NCBI RefSeq assembly: GCF_016879755.1
Contig: NZ_WOFU01000001.1
Coordinates: 558,001-622,000, forward strand
DNA length: 64,000 nucleotides
Reading direction: 5' to 3'
From: Bacillus sp. B15-48
GTDB taxonomy: Bacteria; Bacillota; Bacilli; Bacillales; Cytobacillaceae
Part shown: piece after piece, positions 27,287-35,989 of the stretch
Layout: every line of letters begins with the position of its first letter
Position numbering within the stretch: position 1 is the stretch's first letter
Notes under the pieces: generated by a model
The model's database searches: none
What the model was told of the DNA's origin: nothing
Seen by the model: the letters and a program-made list of their open reading frames with translations, nothing else
Program-made: the position numbers and the translations under genes

Positions 27287-28788
27287 CAATGGCCTTGCAC
27301 GTCAGTAATTAATTTGAATTAATTCAAAAATTTTACAGTTGCTTTACTATTCTAGAAGAAAAAAAGAGAATAGGGTCTTAATATGACTTTGTTCCCTTTT
27401 TTTTCCTTTTTAATAATTACCTAATTTTCTTGGGTTTTTTCGATCTTCCTTTTTCTTAACTTCTTTTACCAGGGCTACGTTTCCAAATGATGGTGCTTTT
27501 TTCTCAATTGGAATGGGGACTTTCTGCCTTCCCCTCGATTTTTTCTTCTTTTTTGGCCGTAACCCTTTCTTAAAAGAACTAACAGATTTATATAGATAGG
27601 TTTGTAAGAACCGAAAGAATTCCCATGGTGTCTTTTCTGAGTTGGATTGCAATTTGACTATCAGGGAAAGTCCAAAAGCGATTAGAGCTAAGAACATTTG
27701 ATTCCAAATACCTTGAGGCTTCGTACTCCATATTTTTGTTAACTTTAAATGTTGTTTGATCCATTTGAAAAACAACTCGATGATCCAACGATTGCGGTAA
27801 ATTTCCATTACTTGTTGGTCGGTTAAATCGAATCTAGTTGTTAAAATCCTATAGCTTCTATCATATTCATCTACAAACTCGATGTACCTGACTGGCTTTT
27901 TAGATATACCGTATAATACTTTGGCATCCTTAATAACAGACGAGTGAGTTGGTTCGTATTCTTCAAGTGTATATAATCGAAGAGCCTTTGTTATTCGAAC
28001 CACAAAAGAAATCTCTTTTTCTTGCCAATCCATGAGGTTCTTTTTAGAAGGATAACCACGGTCCATTACGTAAGTAGCATCAGCTTCTTCAACGAGTATA
28101 TCTGAACTTTCAAAATCACTCACTGTACCTGTTGAAGGAACAATCTTGTCTGGATATGCAATACCTGGTGAAACCACGACCAATCTAGTATGCATTTTAA
28201 CCGCATTATGGCCTTTTGAAATAAAGGCCCAATCACACAACTGTTCTGGTAATCGAATCTCTGTGGAATCAATAATTTTCAAACGCCCAATCCCACCTGG
28301 CAATCCTTTTCTTGATTGTGTGAGATTGTTAATTTTCTGAACAACTTTCACAAAAAGGTTTTGGACCCATTCTGTTGGTAAATCATTGATACGGCGGCTT
28401 AATTGAGAACCGCTTATTTCAGAAATACCAATCTCCTTACACAGTTTTGGATAAGCATCTAACTTTTCTGTCATATGAGTGTATGAGCTCCATTGATCTA
28501 GTTGAGCAGCGACAAAAATTTTAAGTAAAGATTTCGTAGAAAGCTTGTATTTCCCGTAATCGATCAAAGGACAGTCAAAGTCCTCTGTTGGAAGCAGGGA
28601 TAGGCATTGACAAATTAGCATTTCACGGCCTATACTTTTATTATTCATTGGAAAACTCCTTTGTAGAAGACTTGTTTGTTAAGGGAACAAAACAAGGTCA
28701 ACCACTTCTACAATAGGAGTTTTTTTAGTGTAAGTAAATACATTTTATTGAAAATATGTGAATATTTTCAAACGATGCAAGGCCATTG
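27287..28788 (-). mobile_element. complete 1502-bp IS4-family insertion sequence
   Basis: Ends are perfect 13-bp inverted repeats, CAATGGCCTTGCA at 27287 and TGCAAGGCCATTG ending at 28788. It is flanked by identical 9-bp copies of ACTTTAACT. It carries one transposase gene in the same orientation as the xyl operon. Intact repeats, target duplication and transposase suggest a recent insertion. Confidence 0.95.
27410..28648 (-). CDS. IS4-family DDE transposase
   Basis: A 412-residue transposase. The DDE core includes LKIIDSTEIRLP (first Asp, about residue 126), YVMDRGYPSKKN (second Asp, about 192) and the IS4 YREK box in YRNRWIIELFFKWIKQ (Tyr, Arg, Glu, Lys; about 286-301). The C-terminus is strongly basic (KKKKKSRGRQK). 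AAAGGAG precedes the ATG. It appears intact. A single copy of the element is seen in this window. Confidence 0.93.
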   Translation of the reverse strand: MNNKSIGREMLICQCLSLLPTEDFDCPLIDYGKYKLSTKSLLKIFVAAQLDQWSSYTHMTEKLDAYPKLCKEIGISEISGSQLSRRINDLPTEWVQNLFVKVVQKINNLTQSRKGLPGGIGRLKIIDSTEIRLPEQLCDWAFISKGHNAVKMHTRLVVVSPGIAYPDKIVPSTGTVSDFESSDILVEEADATYVMDRGYPSKKNLMDWQEKEISFVVRITKALRLYTLEEYEPTHSSVIKDAKVLYGISKKPVRYIEFVDEYDRSYRILTTRFDLTDQQVMEIYRNRWIIELFFKWIKQHLKLTKIWSTKPQGIWNQMFLALIAFGLSLIVKLQSNSEKTPWEFFRFLQTYLYKSVSSFKKGLRPKKKKKSRGRQKVPIPIEKKAPSFGNVALVKEVKKKEDRKNPRKLGNY

Positions 28789-28797
28789 ACTTTAACT
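28789..28797. repeat. right copy of the 9-bp target site duplication
   Basis: ACTTTAACT directly follows the right end of the insertion sequence and continues into the 5' part of xylB. Confidence 0.95.
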
Positions 28798-28865
28798 GCA
28801 CTCGTGCCAAGATCGACTCCAATTACATATTTCATGCGTATCCTCCTTTTACAGGATTCGGATGG

Positions 28866-28898
28866 ACCTAAGCATTCCAAGTCCATCCTTTTTATAAT
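28866..28898. other. intercistronic hairpin between xylA and xylB
   Basis: GGATGGAC and GTCCATCC form an 8-bp stem; the T run lies on the plus strand, so on the coding (minus) strand it is more likely an RNA processing or stability structure than a terminator. Confidence 0.4.
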
Positions 28899-28900
28899 TT

Positions 28901-30232
28901 TTAAACGGTCACCGTCGCATAAGCTTCTAAAATGTATTTGTTCAAAGTTGCCTTTAACTGCTCTGTTCTGCCAGATTTATTTTCAATCTTAGTTAAATTA
29001 AGGGCATGCTGCTCAAGCTGGTGGAAATCAGTTTTTCCCTCCACAATGTCAAGACCAATCCCTTCTGTGAAACTGCTATAACGATCGGCAATAAAGTTAT
29101 CTAGCACCTTATCATCGATTAGGCGTTGTGCAACTTTTGCACCAATCGCAAATGCGTCCATTCCTGCGATATGCGCGAAGAATAAATCTTCTGGATCAAA
29201 CGATGTTCTTCTCACTTTCGCATCAAAATTCAAGCCACCTGAACCGAGGCCATCATTTTTCAAGATTTCAACCATCGCAAGTGTCGTTGAGTAAATATCT
29301 GTTGGGAACTCGTCTGTATCCCAGCCGAGCAACGTGTCACCTTGGTTTGCATCGACAGAGCCTAACATGCCGTTGATGCGCGCAACATGTAGTTCATGTT
29401 CAAAGGTATGACCTGCAAGTGTTGCATGGTTCGCTTCAATATTGAATTTAAAATCATTCTGTAATCCATACTTTTGTAAAAACGATAAACTCGTTGCCAC
29501 ATCGAAATCATATTGATGTGTCGTTGGCTCTTTTGGCTTCGGTTCAATTAAGAACTGGGCATCAAAGTTAATCTCTTTCGCATAATCCTTTGCCATATGG
29601 AAGAATCGTGCAAGATTATCTAACTCAAGCTTCATATCTGTGTTGAGCAATGTTTCATATCCTTCTCGTCCACCCCAGAATACATAGTTTTCAGCACCTA
29701 GCTCTTTCCCAACCTCAAGACCTTTTTTAACCTTTGCCGCCGCGTAAGCAAAAACATCAGCATTAGGGGCTGTCGCTGCGCCATGTAACCAGCGTGGATG
29801 CGAGAACATATTTGCAGTGTTCCATAGTAGTTTTGTTTTGCTTGTTTCCATATATTGTTTAATCATCGCAACAATTTCATCAATGTTTTTAAATGTCTCG
29901 GTTAACGTCTCTCCTTCTGGAGCAATATCAACATCATGGAAGCAGAAGAAAGGAACATTTAGTTTTTCATAAAATTCGAAAGAAGCTTCAACTCGTGCTT
30001 TCGCCAAGTCCATTCCCGTAAAATGACCGTATGGACGCTGCATCGTTCCTTGGCCAAATGGATCATTTCCTTCCATTGTAAAGGTATGCCAGTAAGAAAC
30101 GGCAAAGCGAAGCAGTTCTTCCATGCTTTTTCCATTGATCGTTTCTTTCGGATTATAATATTTATATGCTAGCGGATTATTTGAATTTGGTCCTTCGTAT
30201 TGAACAAGCCCAACATTTTTAAAATAACTCAT
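28901..30232 (-). CDS. xylA: xylose isomerase
   Basis: A 443-residue class II xylose isomerase that converts D-xylose to D-xylulose. [13 protein letters not shown] near residue 98 has the catalytic His/Asp pair, [14 protein letters not shown] near 190 the family signature, [16 protein letters not shown] near 232 the metal Glu/Lys, and [17 protein letters not shown] near 305-321 the second metal site. TAGGAGG precedes the ATG. It is the first gene of the xyl operon, under a XylR operator and a cre-like site. Its product can no longer be phosphorylated by the local xylB, which is interrupted. Confidence 0.97.
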   Translation of the reverse strand: MSYFKNVGLVQYEGPNSNNPLAYKYYNPKETINGKSMEELLRFAVSYWHTFTMEGNDPFGQGTMQRPYGHFTGMDLAKARVEASFEFYEKLNVPFFCFHDVDIAPEGETLTETFKNIDEIVAMIKQYMETSKTKLLWNTANMFSHPRWLHGAATAPNADVFAYAAAKVKKGLEVGKELGAENYVFWGGREGYETLLNTDMKLELDNLARFFHMAKDYAKEINFDAQFLIEPKPKEPTTHQYDFDVATSLSFLQKYGLQNDFKFNIEANHATLAGHTFEHELHVARINGMLGSVDANQGDTLLGWDTDEFPTDIYSTTLAMVEILKNDGLGSGGLNFDAKVRRTSFDPEDLFFAHIAGMDAFAIGAKVAQRLIDDKVLDNFIADRYSSFTEGIGLDIVEGKTDFHQLEQHALNLTKIENKSGRTEQLKATLNKYILEAYATVTV

Positions 30233-30281
30233 TAAAAATTCCTCCTACGTTGTACGAGTTTTGTATTCGTTTTCACCAAGA

Positions 30282-30295
30282 TGAAAACGCTTGCT
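30282..30295 (-). promoter_or_regulatory. cre-like site upstream of xylA
   Basis: TGAAAACGCTTGCT matches the catabolite-responsive element consensus at most positions. It lies about 50 bases upstream of the xylA start, within the leader, where CcpA would block transcription in glucose. Confidence 0.6.
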
Positions 30296-30304
30296 GTATT
30301 TGAG

Positions 30305-30358
30305 TACAATTTGATTTTAACACCATAAACTTAGTTTGTCTATCAAATAAACTAAGTT
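30305..30358 (-). promoter_or_regulatory. xylA promoter with XylR operator
   Basis: AACTTAGTTT and AAACTAAGTT (30328-30358) form a perfect 10-bp inverted repeat with an 11-base centre, matching the known XylR operator form. On the minus strand TAGACA, 17 bases and TAAAAT fit sigma-A boxes with the operator overlapping the -35 and spacer. It lies in the divergent xylA-xylR region and may control both. Confidence 0.85.
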
Positions 30359-30432
30359 TTTTATATAATATTTCTGCCCCAAATTGAGGTATAATGGATT
30401 CAAGAACATCTATAAAGGGAGAGAGCTTGCCT

Positions 30433-31605
30433 ATGACGAGGCAAAAAACATGGAATAATCAAGTCGTGAAACAAAAAAATAAAGAAACGGTACTAACAGC
30501 AATTACCACCCATGCTCCGATCTCCCGTGCAGATATTGCTCAACGAGTAGGACTTAATAAAGCAACCGTTTCTTCCTTGGTCAATGAATTAATCGAGGAA
30601 GAGTTAATTTACGAATCAGGTCCCGGCGAATCAAGCGGCGGACGCCGGCCAGTGATGTTACTATTTAATCATCAGGCTGGGTATTCAATTGGCATTGACA
30701 TCGGAGTCAATTATGTATTAGGAGTGCTCACAGACTTAAAGGGCCATGTCGTTGGTGAAAAACTGGAGACGATTACAAGTTCCCATACGGATGAGTTAAT
30801 TTCCCTTGTGAACCGAACGATTCATTTTTTAATCCAATCTGCTCCTCAAAGTACCTATGGCATTATCGGAATTGGCATTGGCGTTCCTGGAATTATTGAT
30901 CGTTCGGGAAAAGTGTTAATGGCTCCTAACTTAAAATGGGAGGACTTAGACTTAAAGGGCCTTTTTACACAAGAATTTGATTATCCGATTTTCATCGAAA
31001 ACGAAGCGAATGCAGGAGCTTATGGGGAGAAGCAATATGGCGCTGGCAAGCACCATGACTCAATTGTTTATTTTAGTGTCGGAATTGGCATTGGGACGGG
31101 CATTATTCTAAATGGGGAGTTATACCAAGGAATCAATGGCTATTCCGGGGAAAGTGGTCATACGACGATTTTTTATAATGGAAGACCTTGCACATGTGGA
31201 AACCGAGGGTGCTGGGAAGCTTATGCTTCTGAATTTGCTTTATTAAAACACGCCGAACAAGAACTCAAGCTAACGGACCCTACTCTAGAAGAATTAATTC
31301 AACTAGCAGATGAAGGAAATGTGCAAGTCGTTGAGCTTTTTGAAAAGATTGGCCATTTCATCGGCGTTGGTATTACCAACTCGATTAAAATGTTTAATCC
31401 GCAACAGATCATCATCGGTAACCGAATGGCTAAAGCACGTCATTTGATGGAAACGTCAATCATCGATACTGTAAAATCCCGAACCTATCCATTTCATCTA
31501 GACGAGCTTGAAATCAGTTTCTCAGAATTATCCACATACTCAGCAGCAATCGGCGTCGCCGCCTTTGCCACTGAAAACTTCTTAAAAATAAGCAAAGAAA
31601 TATAA
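30433..31605 (+). CDS. xylR: xylose operon repressor
   Basis: A 390-residue ROK repressor. The N-terminal winged helix (ISRADIAQRVGLNKATVSSLVNEL) is followed by a ROK domain with the GIDIG nucleotide-fold motif, GESGHTT and the zinc motif CTCGNRGCWE. The start at 30433 (MTRQKTWN) follows AAAGGGAGAG; an earlier in-frame ATG at 30394 lacks a site and overlaps the promoter area. It is divergent from xylA across a perfect XylR operator, which fixes the assignment. Xylose releases repression; glucose effects would come through the cre-like site. Confidence 0.93.
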   Translation: MTRQKTWNNQVVKQKNKETVLTAITTHAPISRADIAQRVGLNKATVSSLVNELIEEELIYESGPGESSGGRRPVMLLFNHQAGYSIGIDIGVNYVLGVLTDLKGHVVGEKLETITSSHTDELISLVNRTIHFLIQSAPQSTYGIIGIGIGVPGIIDRSGKVLMAPNLKWEDLDLKGLFTQEFDYPIFIENEANAGAYGEKQYGAGKHHDSIVYFSVGIGIGTGIILNGELYQGINGYSGESGHTTIFYNGRPCTCGNRGCWEAYASEFALLKHAEQELKLTDPTLEELIQLADEGNVQVVELFEKIGHFIGVGITNSIKMFNPQQIIIGNRMAKARHLMETSIIDTVKSRTYPFHLDELEISFSELSTYSAAIGVAAFATENFLKISKEI

Positions 31606-31608
31606 AAC

Positions 31609-31810
31609 GAAACTTCCATCAGAGGGTGTTTTCTTTATCCCCCTCTGATGGTTAGTCACGCATAGCCTGATTGGTTTTTCTAAGGGCTGAAGCCCAAAGA
31701 AAAATTTATCTCGCCAATTGGACATTTACTGGCAGTTGGCCCCACTTATACTTACTAGTTGGTCTGGGGTCTTGAAGTCGGGGTATTACTGCCAGTTAAT
31801 CTGCGATAAA
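31609..31810 (+). repeat. structured intergenic repeat, copy A
   Basis: A unit of about 200 bases starting GAAACTTCCATCAG. It folds into three parts: a CCATCAGAGGG/CCCTCTGATGG hairpin, a GATTGG/CCAATT helix with an inner GGGCTGAAGCCC hairpin, and an ACTGGCAG/CTGCCAGT stem. It is followed directly by copy B with a 204-base period. Function unknown; it may be an RNA or a non-autonomous mobile repeat. Confidence 0.8.
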
Positions 31811-31812
31811 GC

Positions 31813-32010
31813 GAAACTTCCATCAGAGGGGGGCTTCATCCCCCACTGATGGTTAGTCACGCATAGCCTGATTGATTTTTCTAAGGGCTGAAGCCCAAAG
31901 AAAAATCTTATCTCGCCAATCGGGCATTTACTGGCAGTTTGCCCCCACTTATCCTTACTAGTTGACCTGAAGTCTTGAGGTGGGGGATTACTGCCAGTTA
32001 ATCTGCGATA
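31813..32010 (+). repeat. structured intergenic repeat, copy B
   Basis: Second tandem copy of the unit, with the same order of stems. The inner hairpin GATTTTTCT/AGAAAAATC and the CCCCCACTT/AGGTGGGGG part of the last stem are well formed. It fills the space between xylR and the alkD-like gene. Confidence 0.8.
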
Positions 32011-32017
32011 ATCTGAA

Positions 32018-32046
32018 CAACACCTGACCCTTAACGGTGAGGGTCA
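32018..32046. terminator. hairpin downstream of the AlkD-like gene
   Basis: CCTGACCCT and AGGGTCAGG form a perfect 9-bp stem with an 8-base loop, 22 bases past the stop. It has no clear T run and may be a dispersed palindrome acting as a terminator. Confidence 0.45.
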
Positions 32047-32067
32047 GGCACGTTCAACCGATGCTCA

Positions 32068-32775
32068 CTAACACCTCACATATTTACGTTTAAAACCAAG
32101 CCTTCCTCGATCTACTTCTTTTTGAATAGTTTCAGATGCAAGCAGGATGCTGCTTTTTTTGTTGTCCCGCTTGATTTCGACCGGGCCAACCGCCTGAGCG
32201 GTTTCCATTGCCTTCTCATGGAGTGGTAAAAAGGATATTCCGACTGTGTAAATAAAATTATTCATCGAGGACTTCGTTCGATTAGGAGAATCGTGAATTG
32301 TATCTTTCACTTGGTCAAGCATACTGGCTAGTTTGCTTTCGCTAAATTCAGTATCTGGGCGATTCCCTAACAACCAGCAATAACAACTCCAACCTGCCGA
32401 CATCCTCAGTTCTTCCCCGCTTGCAATCCATTTATCGGCAACAGCTTGGGCAATATCAGTTTCTGACAAAGTGACAGAAACGACATTATCCGACAGCATA
32501 TAAAAATAGGCAGCATCGATCCACCGCTCAAAATCTGCTTCAGTCATCGCCATTGGGTCGGCAATGATGCCAGCAAAATACATGGCATCATAGTTTCCGG
32601 TGGCGTAGAGCTGCTCGGCTAAAGGCTGATTTTTCTTGATTGTCTTTGCGAGCGGCTTCATTGCTCCGGTTGCCACTCCAAAAAGTGGCTCATGGGCACC
32701 ATTATTTATGTAAGACTTTTTCGTTCTCTCCTTGCCCAGTGCTTCCAGCTCTTGCATAACTGTTTCGATATCCAT
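32068..32775 (-). CDS. AlkD-like DNA alkylation repair HEAT-repeat protein
   Basis: A 235-residue all-helical protein of the DNA alkylation repair (AlkC/AlkD, HEAT-like) family, of normal length. Recognisable parts are the N-terminal KERTKKSYINNGAHEPLFGV stretch and the helical repeats with FAGIIADP and DAAYFYMLSDNV. AlkD-type proteins remove bulky or charged alkylated purines without base flipping; the exact catalytic Asp/Trp set was not verified here. The ribosome site upstream of 32775 is GGAAGGGCG. It stands alone between the structured repeats and a repeat-containing gap. Confidence 0.75.
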   Translation of the reverse strand: MDIETVMQELEALGKERTKKSYINNGAHEPLFGVATGAMKPLAKTIKKNQPLAEQLYATGNYDAMYFAGIIADPMAMTEADFERWIDAAYFYMLSDNVVSVTLSETDIAQAVADKWIASGEELRMSAGWSCYCWLLGNRPDTEFSESKLASMLDQVKDTIHDSPNRTKSSMNNFIYTVGISFLPLHEKAMETAQAVGPVEIKRDNKKSSILLASETIQKEVDRGRLGFKRKYVRC

Positions 32776-33180
32776 CTATTTACACGCCCTTCCTTTCATT
32801 CATTTTAACCAGCTAGTTTCTATCTATTACTTCACTGCATTATAACAAAACTTTAGCTTTTTAATGGGTGGCATGGAATAGGTGTTCTTTTGACGGTTGG
32901 TTTTTTCAGTATGGTTTACTGCGCTTGGCGATTTATTCCTACTAGTTGGAATAAAAAGTCGATTACCAGCATTATCGTTCAAAAAACTCATTATTTTCCG
33001 AGTACTAGTAATATCGACGCGGATTTTTCCCCTGTATACTTTTACAAACTTTAGCCGAGTAAGTGCCCCCTAAAAAGTTGGAATACTCACAAATTAGTTG
33101 TATAGTAAAAATGAAATGTTAAATTTTAGAAGAAGAGTTAGCCAAACACTGTTATTAACCTTAAGTGAGGTGGGAGTAAA
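32776..33180. other. 400-base gap with a copy of a dispersed repeat
   Basis: Contains a sequence at 32938-33015 that recurs at 63606-63683: AAAAAGTCGATTACCAGCATTATC, then TTCAAAAAA, then CCGAGTACTAGTAATATC. No gene was recognised. Its right end carries the ribosome site of the next gene. Confidence 0.6.
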
Positions 33181-33615
33181 ATGAAGAATAGAATTGCTCT
33201 ATCCATTGCCCTTCCTATTTTTGCTATTATTGTAGGTCTCGTTTTGAATTTCCCAGAATTCTTAATGGGTAGCCCCGCAACCTTGAAGAATTTATTTGTA
33301 ACGGTTCTGTATATCGTAATTTGGATTTATAGTTTAATGATTACTTCAAAGGGTAAGAATCGGAGGATTATGAAATATTATTTAGGATTTTGGCTATTCA
33401 CACTATTTTTCGCCATTTTAACTGGTTTTGTTAATATAATAGATGTTAATGTTGACTGGGCAATCCCTTTTGTGGTTCTTTTATTAACTCAATGGTATGG
33501 ATTTGAGTTATTGGTAAATCATTATCTAATCACATCAATGATCATTTCATCATTATCTTTGATCATGTTTATTGCCACTTTTATTTCGCTACGCCTCAAT
33601 CGAAACAGTAACTGA
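33181..33615 (+). CDS. small four-segment membrane protein, unknown function
   Basis: A 144-residue protein I do not recognise. Four hydrophobic segments fall at about residues 5-27, 36-54, 66-88 and 98-136, with a basic KGKNRR loop between the second and third. GAGGTGGGAG lies six bases before the ATG, so the start is well supported. It is convergent with the next small gene and has no operon partner. No catalytic motif is visible. Confidence 0.65.
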   Translation: MKNRIALSIALPIFAIIVGLVLNFPEFLMGSPATLKNLFVTVLYIVIWIYSLMITSKGKNRRIMKYYLGFWLFTLFFAILTGFVNIIDVNVDWAIPFVVLLLTQWYGFELLVNHYLITSMIISSLSLIMFIATFISLRLNRNSN

Positions 33616-33667
33616 GACGATCAAAGATGCTCTCAGTTACTAGTTTCCCGAAGATCATTCGTCTTTC

Positions 33668-34192
33668 TTACTTTTCACCTGTAAACAGATTATATTTAAT
33701 TTTTTCCTTGAAAATTAAGTCCTGGTCAACATATACTTTACAATTTAAGCTGAATACGCCACCTAATTTCACCTTCACTCTTCGCTCTTCAACGGTCCCA
33801 GTTAGGGTTTGATAAGGGATAAGCCAAGAATACCAATGATTTCTCTTTTTCTCAGACACTAATTGATCGTTTATGTACAATTCTTCATGATTATATGTAT
33901 TTATAATTTTTATATCGTTATTTTCATATTTTATATTCCATGTTTTCTCGAAATCTTTTTTTACACTCTCCATCGCTTCATCCCATGTTTCATAATCCTG
34001 CTTTTCAACGTCCACTTCGTTGGCATTTCTTTTTTTCTTAAAGAGACTAATGAGCCATTCAAATAAGAAAATAATAACAAAAAGACTAAGCAACATGACC
34101 CAAAAATTGTCAAATATCGTGCCGTTTGTCATTTTCCCGTAATTATATCCAATAAAATAAAACACGGCCAAATAGAGTATAAATTTAATCAT
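33668..34192 (-). CDS. membrane-anchored protein with a cytoplasmic or surface domain, unknown function
   Basis: A 174-residue protein I do not recognise. Two hydrophobic segments (about residues 3-20 and 28-48) are followed by a basic KKKR stretch and a soluble domain rich in Lys, Asn and aromatic residues, ending near a beta-rich part (VKVKLGGVFSLNCKVYVDQ). By the positive-inside rule the soluble part should be cytoplasmic. The ATG at 34192 was chosen because AAGGGG is suitably spaced; a GTG three codons upstream is too close to it. It lies 56 bases downstream of the next gene on the same strand. Confidence 0.6.
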   Translation of the reverse strand: MIKFILYLAVFYFIGYNYGKMTNGTIFDNFWVMLLSLFVIIFLFEWLISLFKKKRNANEVDVEKQDYETWDEAMESVKKDFEKTWNIKYENNDIKIINTYNHEELYINDQLVSEKKRNHWYSWLIPYQTLTGTVEERRVKVKLGGVFSLNCKVYVDQDLIFKEKIKYNLFTGEK

Positions 34193-34247
34193 TTTAACCA
34201 CTACCCCTTATGAAATATAAAAACCTTGGTATTATCGCTCCTCTAGT

Positions 34248-34649
34248 TTAATACAAGTCTAAGGCAATATCAGAAAGCCTATTTCTTATGACCAACTGAA
34301 CTTTCCTTGCTTTTTCATCTAGTTCTATTAAGTCCTCAGTTTGTTGTTCCCATGATAACTTCGTTTCTCTTTCAAGCTGATTCACTTCATTTTCGATCCA
34401 ATTTGAATAATTTTCATAGATCTTAATCGCAAGAGATTCATCCTCAAACTCCTCTGGCAGTCGATAATCCAATTCACTAAACCACTTTCGAAATGCTGCT
34501 TCCCCATGTTCATTTATTCGATTTTTAAAAACATCCACTAGTTCTATTATTAAACCTCTATTAAAATTCATCTCCATCATCTTGGCATGAATCTTTTCCA
34601 AAGTAAAATTTTTTAATTTACGGTCTCTAAAACCGAATAATCTTTTCAT
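34248..34649 (-). CDS. helical soluble protein, unknown function
   Basis: A 133-residue, mostly helical, acidic protein with no membrane segment. I do not recognise a family. The pattern of charged residues suggests helical bundles or a coiled coil in the second half (ENEVNQLERETKLSWEQQTE). AGGTGGGAG supports the ATG at 34649; the in-frame GTG 15 bases earlier overlaps that site. It is probably cotranscribed with the downstream membrane-anchored gene, 56 bases away, so the two may act together. Confidence 0.6.
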   Translation of the reverse strand: MKRLFGFRDRKLKNFTLEKIHAKMMEMNFNRGLIIELVDVFKNRINEHGEAAFRKWFSELDYRLPEEFEDESLAIKIYENYSNWIENEVNQLERETKLSWEQQTEDLIELDEKARKVQLVIRNRLSDIALDLY

Positions 34650-34757
34650 TATCACGTCTCCCACCTCTTCTCAGGAATTTTACCATAAATACAGAAATTA
34701 GAAAAAGGGCGAATTTTTCCGTCCCCTAAAATAGGATTTAAAATAATATCTTCTGAA

Positions 34758-34804
34758 GAAGAAAAGCAGGCTGTCAAGAAACTCTTGATTTGCCTGCTTT
34801 TCTG
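34758..34804. terminator. bidirectional terminator after the ttuC-like gene
   Basis: AGAAAAGCAGGC and GCCTGCTTTTCT form a long stem containing an inner TCAAGA/TCTTGA pair. T-rich arms occur on both strands. It ends the operon of the dehydrogenase complex, GAPDH, kinase and tartrate dehydrogenase genes. Confidence 0.75.
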
Positions 34805-34901
34805 CTTTATATTTAATTTTTCACTGAACTAATTTATAAGCAAGTGTCATTCCAATTGATTTCTTTCATCAAAGGAATTACCTCCAAGACAATTCTTAAG
34901 A

Positions 34902-35975
34902 CTACTTCAATTCCTTCATTTTTTCGACTACTGCATCCCCAATTTCATAAGTACTAGCATTGCCACCCATATCTGGTGTCAACATTTTTCCATCTACCAT
35001 CACCTGTTCGATTGCCTTTAAAACTCCTTTTCCCCATTGTTCATAGCCAAAAAAGTCAAGCATCTGACTTGCTGACCAAATGGATGCTAAAGGATTAGCG
35101 ATTCCTTTTCCGGCAATGTCTGGTGCAGAACCATGGATCGGTTCGAACATGGATGGGAATTCCCGTTCAGGGTTAATATTTGCACCAGCAGCTAGTCCCA
35201 TTCCCCCTGCAATGGCTGCTCCTAAATCGGTTAATATATCACCAAATAAATTAGAGGTAACGACGATTTCAAAACGTTCTGGCTGTTTAATAAAGAACAT
35301 GGCCGCCGCATCGACTAAATAGGAATACGTTTTTACATCGGGGTATTCTTTTGCTACCTCATCAAATACTTGATCCCAAAAGACCATGGAATAATTTAAT
35401 GCATTTCCTTTACTGATGCTCGTTAACGTTTTCCCTTGTTTTCTCGCTTCTTCAAACGCATAGCGAATAATTCTTTCTGTGCCTACACGAGAAAAAACTC
35501 CATTTTGTAAAACGACCTCATTTGGCTGCCCTTTAAATAACCAATCCCCTGCTCCAGCATATTCGCCTTCACTATTTTCACGAATGACCAGCATATCAAT
35601 TTGATCACGCTTCACATCTTTGAGTGGACATGGGGCACCATCAAGTAAAGTAATCGGTCGAAGATTGACATATTGATCAAAACCTTTGCGGATTTTTAGT
35701 AAAAGGTCCCATAAAGAGATGTGATCCGGTACTCCCGGAAAACCAACTGCACCCAAATAAATCGCATCAAAAGCTTTTAATTGTTCCAAGCCATCATCGT
35801 CAATCATCTTTCCATTCTTTAAGTAATATTCACAACCCCAAGGGAAATGAGTAAATTGAAATTCGAAGGAACAATCGAGCTCAGCAATCGTTTCTAACAC
35901 TTTTATTCCTTCATTTAACACCTCTGGTCCAATGCCATCCCCAGCAATAACTGCTATTTTATACTGTTTTTTCAT
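34902..35975 (-). CDS. tartrate/D-malate dehydrogenase (decarboxylating) family
   Basis: A 357-residue member of the isocitrate/isopropylmalate dehydrogenase superfamily. AGDGIGPEV near residue 11 and the C-terminal MFEPIHGSAPDIAGKGIANPLA signature define the superfamily; HISLWDLLLKIRKGFDQYVNLRP (about 84-106) is typical of the TtuC/DmlA/YcsA group, which oxidise tartrate or oxidatively decarboxylate D-malate to pyruvate or meso-tartrate to D-glycerate. AAAGGAG precedes the ATG. It follows the archaeal-type PGK gene by 15 bases and is last in the operon. Whether malate or tartrate is used cannot be told from sequence. Confidence 0.85.
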   Translation of the reverse strand: MKKQYKIAVIAGDGIGPEVLNEGIKVLETIAELDCSFEFQFTHFPWGCEYYLKNGKMIDDDGLEQLKAFDAIYLGAVGFPGVPDHISLWDLLLKIRKGFDQYVNLRPITLLDGAPCPLKDVKRDQIDMLVIRENSEGEYAGAGDWLFKGQPNEVVLQNGVFSRVGTERIIRYAFEEARKQGKTLTSISKGNALNYSMVFWDQVFDEVAKEYPDVKTYSYLVDAAAMFFIKQPERFEIVVTSNLFGDILTDLGAAIAGGMGLAAGANINPEREFPSMFEPIHGSAPDIAGKGIANPLASIWSASQMLDFFGYEQWGKGVLKAIEQVMVDGKMLTPDMGGNASTYEIGDAVVEKMKELK

Positions 35976-35989
35976 CGTTTTTTCTCCTT

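Larger units (their letters stand above)
25822..28835 (-). pseudogene. xylB: xylulokinase gene interrupted by an IS4-family element
   Basis: The gene starts at 28835 after AAAAGGAGG and reads MKYVIGVDLGTSAVK, then an insertion sequence (27287-28788) interrupts it. It resumes at 27277 as VLLMDQVGKVCNE and continues to a normal xylulokinase C-terminus at 25822. Removing the element and one 9-bp target copy restores a continuous frame of about 500 residues. The N-terminal DLGTS phosphate-binding loop is separated from the body, so neither piece should make active kinase; the 482-codon remainder has an internal ATG at 27270. FGGY features such as GGGAKNETWLQIQAD persist. XylB phosphorylates D-xylulose. 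Confidence 0.95.

Noticed and set aside
31609-32010. CRISPR-like array suggested by tandem repeats
   Set aside because: There are only two long units of about 200 bases with no unique spacers and no cas genes; the internal structure is hairpins.
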